DNA of 64,000 nucleotides from Lineus longissimus (taxonomy: Eukaryota > Nemertea > Pilidiophora > Heteronemertea > Lineidae), in the NCBI RefSeq assembly GCF_910592395.1, contig NC_088313.1, forward strand, positions 19,174,437 through 19,238,436. The letters run 5' to 3'. The position numbers and the translations under genes were made by a program. The notes under the pieces were generated by a model. It saw only the letters and a program-made list of their open reading frames with translations. It was not told the origin of the DNA and did no database searches. Shown one piece after another: positions 1 through 10,600 of this stretch; the first letter of the stretch is position 1; each line of letters opens with the position of its first letter.

Positions 1-1138
1 AAGCATCATGTGGATAACGAACACTGACATTATCAACACAGTTGATGGGAAAGGCAATAGAGTAGATGTCAAAACTTATTTTAGAAGCAAACATTCTAAA
101 CCAGAATCATGCATTCGCCATTTCATTTATGATTGGGAAATTATTTGATCCGGTAAAAAATATTTCACGAGGCTTTGCGATGATACTTATTTCCTCATAC
201 CATTCCTCAGAAAACAACCATCTTTTGGATAATTTATCGAATTCTAGGCTATTTCTAAAGAAATAACGGAGTGTCGGAAAAGAATATTCCCTAGCCATAA
301 GATAATGCCCACAGGCTAATGACGCCTAATAAAGGTTGGTGTTGTCGATGTGTCGTCGACCGACACCCCAGCTTTTGTAACCTCACGAATACATCGTCAG
401 CAGATTCCTTCTGTGCATATATATATAAACACAACATTCATTGTCAAGGGGGTTCTCCCTTTACTTAATAATTCAGTCGAACAAACAGAAAGTCTGCAGG
501 AAAAAAGACATCTCCTCAGATGCGGACACCGTCCGAGATACCCACTGAGGTATGCATGGGATTACTGTCATTGTCCAGGAATATACCGCCAAGTCATCAG
601 AGACTGAATAGAAGTGACAGTGTGGCATTACAGTCTCACTGGCATGATGTCCGCTCTGATAATATAGACTGTCAGGGTCAGAACTAAAAAAGTGATGTCA
701 CAATATTCATCATTAGGCCTTTCTTTAGAGGATTGATACCGTTTTCCAGCAAAATTCTTTTCATTCGGCGATATTTGCCTTTCATGAGAGAAACAAATCA
801 AAGGGGAAGTGGCAGTCAAGGTTCGTAGGCGTTCGCAATGAAGTGATCAGGACTACAACATCACAACACAAAGGTATAAATCAACTAAATTAGTCAGTTC
901 ATCAAATTTTGACCTGGTCACGTTTTCAGTGCCTGCCTTGCAATATCTGTATTCACTCATACGTATACATGTAATTTGGATTTGATATCGAAAAATCCTG
1001 CAAATGTTTTACTGTTCACCAACATGTGTATTCAAGGGCCGAAATGTTAGCAGCTCTTTACCGCAACAACGAGTTTTGCCTCTGTTTTTATGTCGTATAC
1101 TTGTCTGTGTCTTTTTGCGAGGTATGTCTGTGGCAGGA
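1..1138. other. Non-coding stretch, nothing recognised
   Basis: No open frame here resembles a protein and no splice-bounded exon was recognised on either strand. The sequence is ordinary AT-leaning intergenic DNA leading into the satellite array that follows. Confidence 0.5.
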
Positions 1139-2945
1139 AGGACTTTTGTTGAGGTCAATAAATGACCTTGATGTCCTTTACGATCGCCATCAAAAACTAC
1201 CTTTACAGCATTGATTTCATTGGATGTTATCTCGGTCGCATGAGGACTTCTGTTGAGGTCAATAAATGACCTTGATGCCCTTTACGATCGCAATCAAAAA
1301 CTACCTTTACAGCATTGACTTCATTGGATGTTATCTAGGACGCATGAGGACTTCTGTTGAGGTCAATAAATGACCTTGATGCCCTTTACGATCGCCATCA
1401 AAAACTACCTTTACAGCATTGATTTTATTGAATGTTACCTCGGTCGCATAAGGACTTCTGTTGATGTCAATAAATGACCTTGATGCCCTTTACGATCGCC
1501 ATCAAAAACTACCTTTACAGCATTGATTTCATTGGATGTTATCTCGGTCGCATAAGGACTTCTGTTGAGGTCAATAAATGACCTTGATGCCCTTTACGAT
1601 CGCCATCAAAAACTACCTTTACAGCATTGATTTTATTGGATATTATCTCGGTCACATGTGGACTTCTGTTGAGGTCAATAAATGACCTTGATGCCCTTTA
1701 CGATCGCCATCAAAAACTACCTTTACAGCATTGATTTTATTGGATGTTATCTCGGTCACATGTGGACTTCTGTTGAGGTCAATAAATGACCTTGATGCCC
1801 TTTACGATCGCCATCAAAAACTACCTTTACAGCATTGATTTTATTGGATGTTATCTCGGTCGCACAAGGACTTCTGTTGAGGTCAATAAATGACCTTGAT
1901 GCCCTTTACGATCGCCATCAAAAACTACCTTTACAGCATTGATTTTATTGGATGTTATCTCGGTCGCATAAGGACTTCTGTTGAGGTCAATAAATGACCT
2001 TGAAGCCCTTTACGATCGCTATTAAAAACTACCTTTACAGCATTGATTTCATTGGATGTTATCTCGGTCGCATGAGGACTTCTGTTCAGGTCAATAAATG
2101 ACCTTGATGCCCTTTACGATCGCCATCGAAAACTACCTTTACAGCATTGATTTCATTGGATGTTATCTCGGACGCATGAGGACTTCTGTTGAGGTCAATA
2201 AATGACCTTGATGCCCTTTACGATCGCCATCAAAAACTACCTTTACAGCATTGATTTTATTGAATGTTACCTCGGTCGCATAAGGACTTCTGTTGATGTC
2301 AATAAATGACCTTGATGCCCTTTACGATCGCCATCAAAAACTACCTTTACAGCATTGATTTCATTGGATGTTATCATGGTCGCATAAGGACTTCTGTTGA
2401 GGTCAATAAATGACCTTGATGCCCTTTACGATCGCTATTAAAAACTACCTTTACAGCATTGATTTCATTGGATGTTATCATGGTCGCATAAGGACTTCTG
2501 TTGAGGTCAATAAATGACCTTGATACCCTTTACGATCGCCATCAAAAACTACCTTTACAGCATTGATTTTATTGAATGTTATCTCGGTCGCATGAGGACT
2601 TCTGTTGAGGTCAATAAATGACCTTGATGCCCTTTACGATCGCCATCAAAAACTACCTTTACAGCATTGATTTTATTGAATGTTATCTCGGTCGCATGAG
2701 GACTTCTGTTGAGGTCAATAAATGATCTTGATGCCCTTTACGATCGCCATCAAAAACTACCTTTTGCAGCATTGATTTTATTGGATGTTATCACGGTCAC
2801 ATGAGGACTTCTGTTGAGGTCAATAAATGACCTTGATGACCTTTACGATCGCTATTAAAAACTACCTTTACAGCATTGATTTTATTGGATGTTATCACGG
2901 TCACATGAGGACTTCCGTTGAGATCAATAAATGGGCTTGATTTCA
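1139..2945. repeat. 104-bp tandem satellite, ~17-18 copies
   Basis: The motif GAGGTCAATAAATGACC recurs every 104 bases (starts 1151, 1255, 1359 and so on to about 2920), giving 17 near-complete monomers plus a degenerate last one. Copies differ by scattered substitutions (for example GAGG/GATG, CGCATGAGG/CGCATAAGG/CACATGTGG). The last monomer is the most diverged, as expected at an array edge. Each monomer carries the inverted repeat AGGTCA-ATAAA-TGACCT and the palindrome CGATCG. There is no sustained coding frame. Confidence 0.97.
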
Positions 2946-3581
2946 TTGTCAGTTATCATGGTGCACTTCTATTAAGATTCCTGGGGATTCAAACTCAATA
3001 CATATTTTAGATTATCAATCATTTAATTTTAAGTACTCTGTTACAACTTAAAATAGTGTATTAGGTTTTTTGGCTAAAAATCGTTATAATTAGTGCAAGG
3101 TTTTAATTCTTTTATCGTTTAGAATTAAAACTTCGAGTTATAGTGAACGTAAATTATCGTTTTTCAGTGATTTTTTGCTGACCTGATTTCCCAATCAAAT
3201 TGTTTTGTGAAAATCATGCAGTAAAATCCAAAATTAACGTATGATGAGTTTGAAATCGAAAAACAGTCTTTATTTCAAAGCAACAGGAATTCTAAAGAGC
3301 ATTGTTATAGAACCACACCGGAAAACTTCGGAAAAAACACTTCAAATTATTTGGTTAAATTTTTGTTTTCTCAAAACATTCAATCCTATTTTTTTTTAAA
3401 CATCAAAACTGACTTGCACCAGTAAGTTCTGCCTGTGTTTTAAAACACAACCCATACAACATGAAAAATTCAATTCGATTTAACATTTAAAACAGCTCTA
3501 ACAATTCTATGAAATAAACCGTGTATCGTATTACAAGGAATCGATTTAAGATGATCTTCTCGGTTATTCGTGGGTGTCACC

Positions 3582-3621
3582 TGAACTGATTACTAATATT
3601 TTAATATTAGTAATCAGTTCA
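3582..3621. repeat. Perfect 40-bp palindrome
   Basis: A 19-base arm starting TGAACTGATTACTAATATT is followed by TT and then its exact reverse complement. The hairpin has no mismatch and a 2-base loop. It could extrude as a cruciform, or be the remnant of a very short inverted-repeat element. No flanking target duplication is evident. Confidence 0.9.
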
Positions 3622-3838
3622 AAAAAGATCAAATAACTTCGACAGAGTAGTAGCCTATTTGACTGGTTTAACATCATACTGCGGTGTGCAGCTATAATTT
3701 CAAAAACAGCAACCGAGTGTTTCAAGTACTTTTTGCTTTTAGAGAGTCAGGTGCTCGCCTCGTTATTGAAAACAATAGAAAGTTATTTATCAGGGGTTTT
3801 GTTGTTTAGTGAAATTACATGGGTTTTTTTTTAATTTG

Positions 3839-3852
3839 GTTGCCATAGCAAC
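3839..3852. promoter_or_regulatory. X-box-like palindrome (RFX-type site)
   Basis: GTTGCCATAGCAAC matches the known RFX/DAF-19 X-box consensus (two inverted GTTGC/GCAAC half-sites around AT) along its whole length. No gene start was recognised nearby, so a regulatory role is only a possibility. Confidence 0.4.
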
Positions 3853-4074
3853 CTTTATTTTTGCGAGCCACGCAAAAAGTCAATTTGAGATTCATAAGAA
3901 TTGGGTTTAAGTTGAAACTTAACAAACTAAGAAAATATAGTTTAAGAATATACCGTTGTGAACTGGATGGGGATAATGATTAAAAAAATCTTTGACATTC
4001 AAAGTGCAAGTTATATTTCAGAGACGTAGAAGTATCTCCCCGTATACCAGGGTACTTACCTTGATTATCGTTGG

Positions 4075-5470
4075 CATATTCATACAAGGCAACATTTCCG
4101 CCCGGGAGGTCACTCTCCGTGACATCTGTAGAGCATCCTTGTACAAAAATGAAATGGCCAAGGGCCATTGTGCTCACCGTATATATATTTGGTGGTTAGG
4201 AGCATCCTTGTACCAAAACTAAATGGCCAAGGGCCTTTGTGCTCACCGTATAGATATTTGGTGGTTAGGAATTCATATCGGAGCATCCTTGTACCAAAAC
4301 TAAATGGCCAAGGGCCTTTGTGCTCACCGTCTAGATATTTGGTGGTTAGGAATTCATATCAGAGCATCCTTGTACCAAAACTAAATGGCCAAGGGCCTTT
4401 GTGCTCACCGTATAGATATTTGGTGGTTAGGAATTCATATTAGATCATCCTTGTACCAAAACTAAATGGCCAAGGGCCTTTGTGCTCACCGTATAGATAT
4501 TTGGTGGTTAGGAATTCATATCAGAGCATCCTTGTACCAAAACTAAATGGCCAAGGGCCTTTGTGCTCACCGTATAGATATTTGGTGGTTAGGAATTCAT
4601 ATTAGATCATCCTTGTACCAAAACTAAATGGCCAAGGGCCTTTGTGCTCACCGTATAGATATTTGGTGGTTAGGAATTCATATCAGAGCATCCTTGTACC
4701 AAAACTAAATGGCCAAGGGCCTTTGTGCTCACCGTATAGATATTTGGTGGTTAGGAATTCATATTAGATCATCCTTGTACCAAAACTAAATGGCCAAGGG
4801 CCTTTGTGCTCACCGTATAGATATTTGGTGGTTAGGAATTCATATCAGAGCATCCTTGTACCAAAACTAAATGGCCAAGGGCCTTTGTGCTCACCGTATA
4901 GATATTTGGTGGTTAGGAATTCATATTAGAGCATCCTTGTACCAAAACTAAATGGCCAAGGGCCTTTGTGCTCACCGTATAGATATTTGGTGGTTAGGAA
5001 CTCATATTAGAGCATCCTTGTACCAAAACTAAATGGCCAAGGGCCTTTGTGCTCACCGTATAGATATTTGGTGGTTAGGAACTCATATTAGAGCATCCTT
5101 GTACCAAAACTAAATGGCCAAGGGCCTTTGTGCTCACCGTATAGATATTTGGTGGTTAGCAACTCATATTAGAGCATCCTTGTACCAAAACTAAATGTCC
5201 AAGGGCCTTTGTGCTCACCGTATAGATATTTGGTGGTTAGGAACTCATATTAGAGCATCCTTGTACCAAAACTAAATGTCCAAGGGCCTTTGTGCTCACC
5301 GTATAGATATTTGGTGGTTAGGAATTCATATTCATACAAGGCAACATTTCTGCCCGGGAGGAGGGGGTCACTCTCCGTGACATCTGTAGAGCATCCTTGC
5401 ACCAAAATGAAATGACCAAGGGCCATTGTGCTCACCGTATAGATATTTGGTGTTTAGGAATTCATCCTGG
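4075..5470. repeat. 81-bp tandem satellite, 16 copies, with matching flanks
   Basis: GAGCATCCTTG recurs at 4131, 4200, then every 81 bases from 4281 to 5253, and again at about 5390. The core monomers are almost identical and contain GGCCAAGGGCC and an AATTCATAT junction. Between about 4362 and 4848 the junction alternates CAGAGC / TAGATC, giving a 162-bp dimeric higher-order unit. The array is bracketed by two copies of a unique segment (about 4075-4130 and 5325-5389: TTCATACAAGGCAACATTT, then CGGGAGG, then CACTCTCCGTGACATCTG), so it probably expanded inside a duplicated or longer unit. Confidence 0.96.
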
Positions 5471-5504
5471 TTAAGAAACATGCTACATGTATAGTATATA
5501 TAGG

Positions 5505-6365
5505 TCAAACCAAAGTCGGTACGACATTTGATGTATCGTTGCTTGGAGTAACTACCATACAAATATCATCGAAAACAAGTCACTAATAAGCGAGATATTG
5601 CGATTTTTCCCTTTTTTAGTTTTGGTCTCCTGGTGGCCAAGTCGAGAATCAGATCAGATCGAAATTAGGTGTCCGAGGTTACATGACATAGGGAGTCATG
5701 TGAACCTAATTTCACGTTCATAACTTTTGCGGTTTAGAAACGGGCCATTGTTACACTGAAACGGTCAATTTACGCCATTTGACCTATGTGACGTTGAAAA
5801 TTTAGATAAATCAAAAACCCTTACGATATGTGATGTATCCTTTTTAGGAGAACTTAGCATCAAAGTTTTATCGAAAACGAGTCACTCATAAGAGAGATAT
5901 CACACTTTAGGTTTCCTCTTCTGGCCCTCTGTTGGCCAAGACAAGAATCAGATCGGACCAATATTCATTGTCAGGGGTTACATGACATAGGGAGTCATGT
6001 GTACCAAATTTCAAGTTCATAGCTTTAGCGGTTAAGAAACGTGCCACAGTTACACCCAAACGGCGAATTTACACCATTTGACCTCTAAGACCGTGAAAAA
6101 TTAGGTCAAATCAAAAACCCATAAGATATGTGATGTATCCTTGCTAGGAGTACCTACCATAGAAATTTCATCGAAAACAAGTCACCAATTTGCAAGATAT
6201 TGCACTTTTTACCTTTTTTAGTTTTGGCCCCCTGGTGGCCAAGTCAAGAATCAGATCAGACCGAAATTCAGTGTCTGCGGTTATACGACAAAAGGGAATC
6301 ATGTGCACCAAATGTCAAGTTCATAGCTTTAGCGGTTAAGAAACATGCCATAGTTAATGCCAGAT
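5505..6365. repeat. Diverged ~300-bp triplicated unit
   Basis: The phrase ATCGAAAAC(A/G)AGTCAC recurs at about 5570, 5872 and 6171. The following ~300 bases (CTGGTGGCCAAG, AATCAGATC, TTACATGACATAGGGAGTC, GCGGTTAAGAAAC, ATATGTGATGTATCC) are shared in order with about 15-20% divergence. The third copy is truncated near 6360. This looks like an old tandem triplication or a fragmented repetitive element, and no coding capacity is seen. Confidence 0.85.
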
Positions 6366-7697
6366 TTGGACTCTTTAGAACATATAAAACCAAACTGACG
6401 TCTCATGCCAACAAATACAAAGTATTCTCCACCTTTTTACGAACGTGAAAGATAATAGGTGAAGTAAATCAATGCAAATCGTCGGATAAGATCAATTGTT
6501 GAGGACAAATTTAGGTTTCTTTTGGCTCTGAACGGCCACCTCCAAATATTGGCACGATGTAGTAGGTGTTCACATGAATATCCAAGTTGGTAATCAAGAC
6601 CACGATACCTTAACCATGACTTCAGCTACATCAGCATCAGCAGCGGCATTTCCCTCAGCACGTGGTCTCCGTTTCACCAAGCACGTACGTAGTCATCCAG
6701 TTTCCATCGCATTCCGGGAGGCAATAGAGCGCGCACATACATTGTAAGCGTAAACGAGATCAGGCGCAGTACATTTCAGGAACATGCGTGTGGTTCCAAG
6801 CGTTGTTAGTCCATGAAATTAGGTCACTCGCCCCGGTGTGGCGAAGATCTACTCTACTTGGTGGTCGTGCCTCTACTGACGTCAGGGTCATGAGGTGCGC
6901 GGCTGGACGACGCCAAAGCCATTTGAATAGGCGTTCCGGTGTGATATTGCATTGTGTGAGTTTCGCATATTAACGCAAATACGATCTCGACGCGCCCATG
7001 TCAAATATAAAGTTTGGCAGTAATCTGTAAGTAGGACGGCTTGGTTCAAACAGAGTGAGTTCCGGGATTATGAGAATCGTTATGAGGGTGCTTTGGAATG
7101 AGCGATCGATCATTGATGTTCTCTTTAACACTGACCCCACCACCATCACAAAAAAAAACAGTTTTAGTGAATTAACGTATTAGATTCAAAACATTACAGC
7201 TGAACAGGAAAAGAGAAAGGAAAGCCTGTTATCCCAAGACTTCAAGAGCAAAGAGGGAACGGACAACTGCCATCACTCGGTTTGGTCAGTGAACACTCTG
7301 GCCGAAGTGGCCAAATAGGACATCTGAAAAAATCAAAAGAATGTTTCAATGCTTTTGATAATTTTTGATATGAAGAAATAAATGTAATGACGTCACTGTA
7401 TTTCCGAGAAAATGCAGGGCAAATTTGACGAATTAACGATAGGTTTAATCGACACCGTTAGAGATCGAGGCTTTAGAAGCTTTTGAAAACCCCAAAAATA
7501 TGTATCCCTTAGGCCGGGGTTATAGACCTCACGTTTTCACATGTAACGCGTCGCTGTTCCTTTGCCATTTATGACATAAAGAACGGACAAGTCCATCTTC
7601 TGTCAATCGTAGCACAGATTAAAGTTCCTGAAGGTGTATTGGATAGCTTTCAGAAGCATTTTAGCAGCACGTGTTCAAGGTGAAAACCAATAAAATC
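6366..7697. other. Non-coding; possible 3' untranslated/downstream region of the VWA gene
   Basis: No protein-like frame was recognised. If the last VWA-gene exon ends at its stop codon (7698-7700, minus strand), the start of this stretch would be its 3' UTR, but no clear AATAAA was seen on the minus strand. A further 3' exon here cannot be excluded. Confidence 0.4.
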
Positions 7698-10600
7698 TTA
7701 CCCATCCTGCCACCTTATTGGCTTTGCTGTGGCTCGGTCTACAGCCTCTGAAAGACAGGTACGACATTTGTAACACTAAAATGTAACTTTTAAATATATA
7801 CGCACAGTACAACTCGAATAGAGGACGTAAAACGTGCTGGCATCGAAATTGACCCGGTCCATGATCTCGAGATTGAACGGAATAATACAACACATTGTAA
7901 TCTGCTTACCTCTTTTTCCTGTTGGGGTACACATTCCGCAAGTCAGTGGACATTGGGTCTGGGCATCGAACAAGTTCAACTTGCATACCTCTGCATCGAA
8001 GAGGCCACACTCAGCGATCAAGTCTGTGCAGGGGGCGGCACTTGTGGTGACCACAGGTCGTCCGGTTACTGAGAGATGAAAAGTATTTTATGATCGGCAT
8101 TTTCTTTGTTGTAACAAATGCACGATACCCGATTTCAAAATGAATGATCGATGAGCTTGTACACACCCCAGTGTTTGGTCGGATGATGGAATTCAGTAAT
8201 CTGTAATGTAGTTTTTGGAGGGGACTTCGGAATCGCGTCCAATTTCTCATGTTACAGATGAAAAGAAAGTCCAAATATTTTTAATACTTACCTTGACATG
8301 ATACTTCTGCCAACTGATACTGAATACTGCTCAACGCATCAAAGTCCTCGACAGTAAATACGAACTTCGCATCAGGATCATCGGCTATGTCGCTTATCTC
8401 CCCAGGGTTAGTAGCGTTGCTTATGCCAACAGCAAATAACGTAATTCCATTCGCTCTAGCTCGATCTGCTTCAAGCCTGGTGGCAAGCTGGTCATTCGAT
8501 TTGCCGTCAGTGATGATAATGGCAATGTTCGGCACTCCTGGTCTGTCGCCATTTGAGGCGGTAAATGACTGGTCAACGATGAATTTGATCGCGTCAGATG
8601 TCCTGGTGCCTCCTCCGTAGTAACCAATGTTAGAAACCGCAGTCAGCACATCTGGTCTGTTTAGATGGGAGTTCATATGGAATTCTAAAACCGGGATGTC
8701 GCTGTATCGGAGAAGGCCAACTCTGGTTGTATTTGATGCGATGTCGAAGACGGATATGATGTTGTTAAGGAACTTCCTGACTTTTTGGAAGTTTATCTGT
8801 CCGATACTTCCCGATGCATCGACGGCAAAGACCACATCGGCGACGTTACCAATGCAGGCTGAAGGGAAAGAACTGGTTCGATTAGAAAACTCTAACATGT
8901 ATGTGACCTGACCTGTCATTAGTTTCTAGAGAGATAGCGCGAGTATTTGTACCTCTCATTACATCTAGTAACTTCTCAATTATTCATCAACTATTATATC
9001 GAGTATCTAAAGCATCGTACCGTAGATATATGACGGTATTTACCTTCAATGGTTGGAATCGGAGTTGTCGTCGTTGGAGTTGTACTGGTTGGCGTCGTAC
9101 CGGGTGTAGTGCTAGGCGTAGTTGAGGTTGTACTTGGCGTAGTGGTAGAAGTTGTCGTTGGTATTGTGGTGGGTGTTGTCGTTGGTGTAGTTGTTGGTGG
9201 TGCTACAGTGGTAGGAACCGCAGCAGCTAAAAGGAAGGATGTAATCATTATAAATCGATTCATGCAGCGAAGTGATTTTACCGCACTTTAAAGATACACT
9301 TGAGCCAATGGGTATTATGCACACACCTAGGCTTACTTATCAGGTAAGTATGGCGATACTGCAGAATCTAGGTGACGGCCACCGGTGTACCCTGTGTGGG
9401 TATTGCCCACATTTCAGTGTTTCCATACACTAGACAGCTAGAGAGACCAAACTTTTTAATAGCGGAAACACAGAAAAATGGGGAGAATCATTCAGAAGAG
9501 GAAACACTCAATAGTGTGACACCCGCCTTCGACACATCGCAGTGTATGACTCGGGCTATATCATGAGTCACCGAAATTTCAACCAACCATTTTTACTTGC
9601 CAACACCTTGGAGAAATTTCGTCTTTCAACTCCGAGAGCCAGAAATGGGCCACTCATTACACTCTATGATACGATCTGATAAATTCATCCTTACCAATAC
9701 AAGTGGTCTCCGCAAGCGTGTCCTTGAATGTACCAAGTGCATCAAATGTTGATATGTCAAAAGCATATTTCCTATCCGGATCTGAGGCAATGTCGTTCAA
9801 CTCCTGCTGGTCGACTTTGGACCCGATGCCAATAGCTATCATGGTGATGTTGGCATCTCTAGCTAGAGCAGCTTCTAGGACAGTGCTTGCAGAATCACGG
9901 GAATTCCCATCGGAGATGACAACGGCGATATTTTTCACCCCAGGACGATCACCATTAGCATTAGTGAACATACTCGTCCGCATGTACGCGATGGCCCCAC
10001 CGGTGTTTGTAAAACCAGATTTATATTTGATATTCAAAATAGCAGCTAGAGTGTCTGCTTTCGTCGTGTATTTGTTCAAATTGAACTCTAAAGCTGGTTG
10101 GAAGCCATATTTCATGAGACCGACGTTGACATTGGATACTCCGATGTTGAAAGTGCCAACCACATCATGGACGAATTGTGTCATTGTTTTAAAGTTGGAG
10201 CGGCCGATACTGCCCGAAGAATCCATCACAAAGACGATGTCGGCTCGTTCAGTGGTAGAGCAGGCTGAAAGTAACGACAGAATGGGTTATGAGGCGACAA
10301 AGTGTCAAATGTCAACGATTAAGCCTGCTGCTGCTAAAGAAGGGAGCGCAAATTATATAACTGAAGACGGTAGTTAATCTTCTGCTCTTAACTTGCCATG
10401 CCATGGTCTACTAGTATGAATTACTTACTCGAAGTTGGAGGCGCAGCCACTGAAAAAGATAGAAACGACATTACTGTGATTGGGATAAGAACTAAAAACA
10501 GAGTTTGCTTGTGAGCATCGCATTGAATGATTTCTTTCTTAACTACGTGATAGTTCTTCCCGGTCACCATTCTGGATGGATGTTTGAACTGAAAAGGTTT

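Larger units (their letters stand above)
2946..4074. other. AT-rich spacer between two satellites
   Basis: No coding exon was recognised. The stretch holds a perfect 40-bp palindrome (3582-3621) and an X-box-like palindrome (3839-3852), listed separately. It has many A/T runs and no tandem organisation. Confidence 0.5.

Noticed and set aside
4168-4443. Open frame of 91 codons with repeated residues over the 81-bp satellite
   Set aside because: It exists only because the 81-base period is a multiple of three. The frame is broken by single changes, and there is no start context or homology.
7675-7893. Minus-strand 72-codon frame read as a separate small protein
   Set aside because: Its start lies in intron sequence. 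Only the part after the acceptor at 7747 fits, and this continues the VWA gene in phase 1.
9049-9291. Plus-strand Val/Gly-rich frame (VVGVVVGVV...)
   Set aside because: It is the antisense shadow of the Thr/Pro linker exon 9044-9226 of the VWA gene.
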